A stretch of 64,000 nucleotides of DNA from Bacillus sp. Xin1 (GTDB lineage: Bacteria > Bacillota > Bacilli > Bacillales > Bacillaceae_G). The notes beneath the pieces are model-generated. The model was not told the DNA's origin and searched no databases. It saw only the letters and a program-made list of their open reading frames with translations. Shown here in pieces: positions 60,654 through 64,000 of the stretch. The stretch lies in contig NZ_JABUAE010000005.1 of NCBI RefSeq assembly GCF_013314535.1, positions 110,871-174,870 on the forward strand, read 5' to 3'. A program made the position numbers and the translations under genes. Every line of letters begins with the position of its first letter. Position 1 is the first letter of the stretch.

Positions 60654-61501
60654 AAATTAAATCTTTAAAGCTTTACGATACAGGATATTGCACACATCCT
60701 GAAAAAATTGCATATTCCAAAGGCAGTTGGAAACAAATTTCCTTTCCAGCTACAGTGGGATTACTTCAACATCCAATCCTAGGCTATATTTTATTTGATA
60801 CCGGATATGCCCGGCACTTTATAGAAGCGACAAGAAAATTTCCTTACTCTGTATATGCTAAACTTACTCCTGTTCACTTTACAGAAGAGCAATCTATTAA
60901 ACAGCAACTACTTCTTGATGGTATTCAACCAGAAAAGATTAAGTATATTATTCTTTCTCATTTTCATGGTGACCATACAGCAGGACTGCCCGACTTTCCA
61001 AAAGCAAAAGTATTAACCTTCTCGAAAGCTTATGAAGATATTAAAAAGAGAAGTAAATTTGGTGCCCTATTAAAAGGTTGCTTAAAAGATACATTACCAA
61101 TTGATTTAGAACAACGGATGACATTTATTGATCAAACTCCATCGCTTAGTTTATCTCCTACATATGGAAAATTTGAAGAGGGATATGATGTATTTGGTGA
61201 TGGTTCATTACTCGCTGTTGATTTAACGGGGCATGCAATTGGACAATTTGGCCTATTCGTCCATTTACATAGTGATAAAATTGTTTTTCTTTGTGCAGAC
61301 GCAGTGTGGCTCAGTAAAACGTATGAAAACCTTGTCTTTCCAAGTAAGATCGTCAGCCTTTTAACCGGGGATGCAAAATCTTATCGCCACAACATTGAAA
61401 AGTTACATCATTTATCGCAAATATCACCAAAAATTGAAATTCTTCCAACTCATTGCGAACGCACATGGAATCAAATTAAAGCAGGGGTATACTATGAATA
61501 A
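60650..61501 (+). CDS. metallo-beta-lactamase-fold hydrolase
   Basis: This 283-residue MBL-fold protein has the dinuclear zinc motif SHFHGDHTAGL (HxHxDH, near residues 103-113), a later Asp in LCADAVW and His in PTHCERTW. The overall form recalls quorum-quenching lactonases of the AiiA type. In this operon it may hydrolyse a thioester or lactone intermediate or product. The ATG overlaps the previous stop by 4 bp, with GGTGGG upstream. Confidence 0.85.
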   Translation: MKIKSLKLYDTGYCTHPEKIAYSKGSWKQISFPATVGLLQHPILGYILFDTGYARHFIEATRKFPYSVYAKLTPVHFTEEQSIKQQLLLDGIQPEKIKYIILSHFHGDHTAGLPDFPKAKVLTFSKAYEDIKKRSKFGALLKGCLKDTLPIDLEQRMTFIDQTPSLSLSPTYGKFEEGYDVFGDGSLLAVDLTGHAIGQFGLFVHLHSDKIVFLCADAVWLSKTYENLVFPSKIVSLLTGDAKSYRHNIEKLHHLSQISPKIEILPTHCERTWNQIKAGVYYE

Positions 61502-62831
61502 GTTTCGGATTCTCCAGCAATATTTAAAAACAAAATATCGCTTACGATTTTCAACTCGTGAGCAATTAGAACAATTTCATAAGCAACAAATAACAAAACA
61601 TCTTTTGTTTGCTATAGATCAGTCACCTTTCTATCGTCAATTATACACACCTTTTTTAAAAGAAATCGAAAACGGGGACTGGGCTTCACTCCCTATCATT
61701 AATAAAGAAGTAATGATGGAGAACTTTGATACATTAAATACAGCTTCTATTTCAAAAAAGGAAGCCTTTCATGTAGCATTTGAAGCGGAAAAAACCCGAA
61801 ATTTTTCTCCAACTATTCGTAATATAACTGTTGGGCTATCATCAGGCACTAGTGGAAATCGCGGAGTTTTTCTCGTTTCTCAGGAAGAACAAACGATGTG
61901 GGCCGGTTCTATTATCGGTAAAGTGCTTCCTTCTAGCATTCTACATAAACATACGATCGCTTTTTTCTTACGAGCGAACAGCAATTTATATGAGGCGACC
62001 AAAAACAAGCGAATTTCGTTTCATTTTTTTGATTTACTAGATTCGTTTCATCAACATATCGCTGGACTAAATGAAATAAATCCATCTATTTTAATTGCAC
62101 CTCCTTCTATGTTGCGAAAAATCGCTCATTGGCAACAAGAAGGACTTATTATGATTTGTCCCAAAAAAATTATCTCTGTAGCAGAAGTACTTGAAGATAT
62201 TGATAGGGAGTTTATCAGTACAATTTTTCAACAGACAGTACACCAAGTTTACCAATGTACAGAAGGCTTTCTTGCTACAACATGTAAACATGGTACATTA
62301 CATATCAATGAAGACCTTGTTCATATTGAAAAAGAATACTTAGATCAAGAAAGAGGGATATTCGTTCCCATTATTACTGATTTCATGAGGAAGACACAGC
62401 CTATAATCCGCTACCGTCTCAATGACATATTAATTGAGAAAAAAACAGCGTGCGCCTGCGGTTCTCCCTTCTTAGCCTTAGAACGAATTGATGGTCGATG
62501 CGATGATATATTTATCGGGATAAGTGAATTGGATAAAAGCGAAATATCTATTTTCCCTGATTTCATTCGAAGAGCAATTATGTTTACATCTAATGAAATT
62601 CAAGAATTTAAAGTGATTCAGCACAGCACAGACAAAATTGAGATTAAACTTAAAGTACTACCTGAACATTTCAAATCATGTAAATCTAGCTTAATACAGG
62701 AATTACATACACTATGGTCTACTAAAAAATGTGTTGTGCCACATTTTTTCTTTTCACATTATGATATTCAATTATATGATAAAAAGTTAAAAAGAATAGA
62801 AAGCCTTATAAAGCATGGTGAAAATGTATGA
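61494..62831 (+). CDS. adenylate-forming enzyme (F390 synthetase-related)
   Basis: This 445-residue protein belongs to the acyl-adenylate/PaaK-like family. The phosphate-binding loop is VGLSSGTSGNRGVFLVSQEE (near residues 117-136). Further motifs are VYQCTEGFLATTC, RYRLNDIL and a cysteine cluster TACACGSPFLALERIDGRCDDI. It should activate a carboxylic acid with ATP, then pass it to CoA, a carrier or an internal nucleophile. The ATG at 61494 follows AGGGGT and overlaps the MBL stop by 8 bp; the upstream open frame is not used. Confidence 0.83.
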   Translation: MNKFRILQQYLKTKYRLRFSTREQLEQFHKQQITKHLLFAIDQSPFYRQLYTPFLKEIENGDWASLPIINKEVMMENFDTLNTASISKKEAFHVAFEAEKTRNFSPTIRNITVGLSSGTSGNRGVFLVSQEEQTMWAGSIIGKVLPSSILHKHTIAFFLRANSNLYEATKNKRISFHFFDLLDSFHQHIAGLNEINPSILIAPPSMLRKIAHWQQEGLIMICPKKIISVAEVLEDIDREFISTIFQQTVHQVYQCTEGFLATTCKHGTLHINEDLVHIEKEYLDQERGIFVPIITDFMRKTQPIIRYRLNDILIEKKTACACGSPFLALERIDGRCDDIFIGISELDKSEISIFPDFIRRAIMFTSNEIQEFKVIQHSTDKIEIKLKVLPEHFKSCKSSLIQELHTLWSTKKCVVPHFFFSHYDIQLYDKKLKRIESLIKHGENV

Positions 62832-63973
62832 TTACGTTACATGATATTCATTCCCTGCACAACATCGACTGGACTACAAAACGAGATGGAACATATGTAA
62901 GAGATAGCTTCCTTCCGCTCTTACAAAATGGCATTACAGCATTTATTGAAAATGTTAACACGCAGCTATTTCTATTAGAAATTGATGACCTTATCTTGCC
63001 AGTCACTGTGAATAACAAAGAGTTTGAAAACTCATATGTATGTTCTCCCTATACACATTACATATCCTATGCACTAGAAGAGTTATGGGAATTAAAGAAA
63101 CCTTGGTTAGAGAAGTTACTAACCTACCCGATTCATCTTATTGGAAGCTGGCTACGACGAACAAATATTAATAAAGTAATTGTAGTAAATAATTGGATGC
63201 TTTCAACAAATCTTTATCATTCTATAAATCAACAACAAATCGAACGGATTACGAATTTACTTGTTGAAAAATTTCCAGAGCATACGATTTTATTTCGTTC
63301 TTTAAATAGCGAATTATATCCTGCAATTACACAAGCATTATCTACAGTAGGTTACAATAAAATTATGTCTCGTTCCGTATACTTATTTGATCCAAAACAC
63401 TATAAAGAAATGAATCGAAAAGAACGAAAAGACTTATTAAATGATAAAAGATTATTAAAGAAAAGCAATTATGAAGTAATGACGAATGAACAATTAACAA
63501 AAGAGGATATTTTACAGATTTCCGAGTTATACAATCAACTATACATTGAGAAATATTCCGATCATAATCCAATGTTTACACCAGCTTATTTATGGAATGC
63601 GCTTCAGCATCATTTATTGGAAATGAAAGTTATTAAAAAAGAGGGCACGATTGATGGTGTCATTGCTTATTTTATTAGAGATGGAGTTATGACAACTCCT
63701 ATACTTGGCTACGATACAAACTCTGATCAGCAACAAGGCTTATATCGCATTCTTTCCCTCCTTATTACAATAGATTCTATTGAAAAAAATTTAATTTGTC
63801 ATTGTAGTGCTGGGGCTGGAGAGTTCAAACGAAATCGCGGTGCAAAACAGCAGATTGAATACAGCTATATATATAATGCTCATTTGCCACCTAATCAACA
63901 AAAAGTATGGAAAGTATTAAGTTGGATATTAAATAAATGCATTGAACCGATGGCAAAAAAACATCAGTTTTAA
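62828..63973 (+). CDS. acyl-CoA N-acyltransferase (GNAT/FemX-like) family protein
   Basis: This 381-residue protein appears to have two parts. The first 180 residues are not recognised. A C-terminal acyltransferase-like half contains LYIEKYSDHNPMFTPAYLWNAL, GVIAYFIRDGVMTTPILGYD and HCSAGAGEFKRNRGAKQQIEY, similar to GNAT or peptidoglycan-type aminoacyltransferases with long inserts. It overlaps the adenylate-forming gene by 4 bp and is the last of the six genes. It may acylate an amine with the chain built by the other enzymes; this is inference. Confidence 0.75.
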   Translation: MITLHDIHSLHNIDWTTKRDGTYVRDSFLPLLQNGITAFIENVNTQLFLLEIDDLILPVTVNNKEFENSYVCSPYTHYISYALEELWELKKPWLEKLLTYPIHLIGSWLRRTNINKVIVVNNWMLSTNLYHSINQQQIERITNLLVEKFPEHTILFRSLNSELYPAITQALSTVGYNKIMSRSVYLFDPKHYKEMNRKERKDLLNDKRLLKKSNYEVMTNEQLTKEDILQISELYNQLYIEKYSDHNPMFTPAYLWNALQHHLLEMKVIKKEGTIDGVIAYFIRDGVMTTPILGYDTNSDQQQGLYRILSLLITIDSIEKNLICHCSAGAGEFKRNRGAKQQIEYSYIYNAHLPPNQQKVWKVLSWILNKCIEPMAKKHQF

Positions 63974-64000
63974 ACATAAAAAAAGAGATAAGACTTCCGC

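Noticed and set aside
63976-64000. Start of a terminator-like stem AAAGAGATAAG at the right edge
   Set aside because: The sequence is cut off before the second arm; it may be the terminator of the six-gene operon but cannot be shown.

Overview
The window is chromosomal DNA of a low-GC Gram-positive, and several features point to the Bacillus cereus group. These are AT-rich codon use with strong AGGAGG ribosome sites, an NprR-NprX quorum pair next to a neutral protease of the NprA type, copies of a bcr1-like intergenic repeat flanked by ATAAA, and many close Bacillus orthologues (lctP, aspA, ald, pncB, maeN/malKR, cadCA). No rRNA, tRNA, CRISPR array, transposase, prophage or replication origin was seen. 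It reads as ordinary core and accessory chromosome.

Layout. 1-12 kb: a TlpA/ResA-type thioredoxin, L-lactate permease behind two Rex operators, two VOC/glyoxalase proteins, aspartase, a CNNM/CorC membrane protein, a NupC nucleoside transporter, and the LCP and VanW envelope proteins. 12-25 kb: a TVP38 membrane protein, the secreted protease nprA with its quorum regulator nprR and signal peptide nprX, pncB, a metal efflux ATPase with its CadC repressor, an amino-acid permease and alanine dehydrogenase. 25-39 kb: a seven-gene minus-strand sugar/phosphoester ABC locus (DeoR regulator, two permeases, binding lipoprotein, PHP hydrolase, HAD phosphatase, ATPase), a membrane GDPD, and formate dehydrogenase with DUF1641 and divergent FdhD. 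39-46 kb: two GNAT paralogues around a two-component system whose two genes are split by a bcr1-like repeat, then a MocR regulator divergent from an EamA transporter. 46-57 kb: malic enzyme, malate permease and the MalKR two-component system, a secreted protein made of seven 28-residue repeats, a CiaRH-like two-component system and a PrpE-like phosphatase. 57-64 kb: a tightly overlapping six-gene biosynthetic operon (KASIII, ATP-grasp, NAD epimerase, MBL hydrolase, adenylate-forming enzyme, GNAT).

The most unusual material lies between the genes. Three copies of a ~270-bp unit (46.9, 52.4 and 56.1 kb) each carry a TTACA-N4-TGTAA box, exactly 44 bp, a TATACT -10 element, a 27-codon peptide gene and a terminator. 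A fourth, divergent copy at 39.9 kb keeps the box and the 44-bp spacing but encodes different tiny peptides. Nucleotide changes between copies are mostly synonymous or conservative, so this looks like a dispersed family of small peptide genes under a BceR-type response regulator. Similar boxes precede the VanW and LCP genes. Separately, the CiaRH-like operon and the 28-residue-repeat protein share a direct-repeat promoter (TTAAG-N6-TTAAG, 10 bp, CATAAT), which suggests a small dedicated regulon. A ~170-nt leader ending in a terminator-like hairpin precedes a 40-aa membrane peptide gene at 40.3 kb. The six-gene operon at the right end resembles, in its enzyme classes, pathways that condense and activate acyl chains, but its product cannot be named from sequence.

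Carbon and redox control is visible as Rex sites at lctP, and CcpA-type cre sites upstream of aspA, ald and maeN. Start codons were set from ribosome-site spacing; several differ from the longest open frame.
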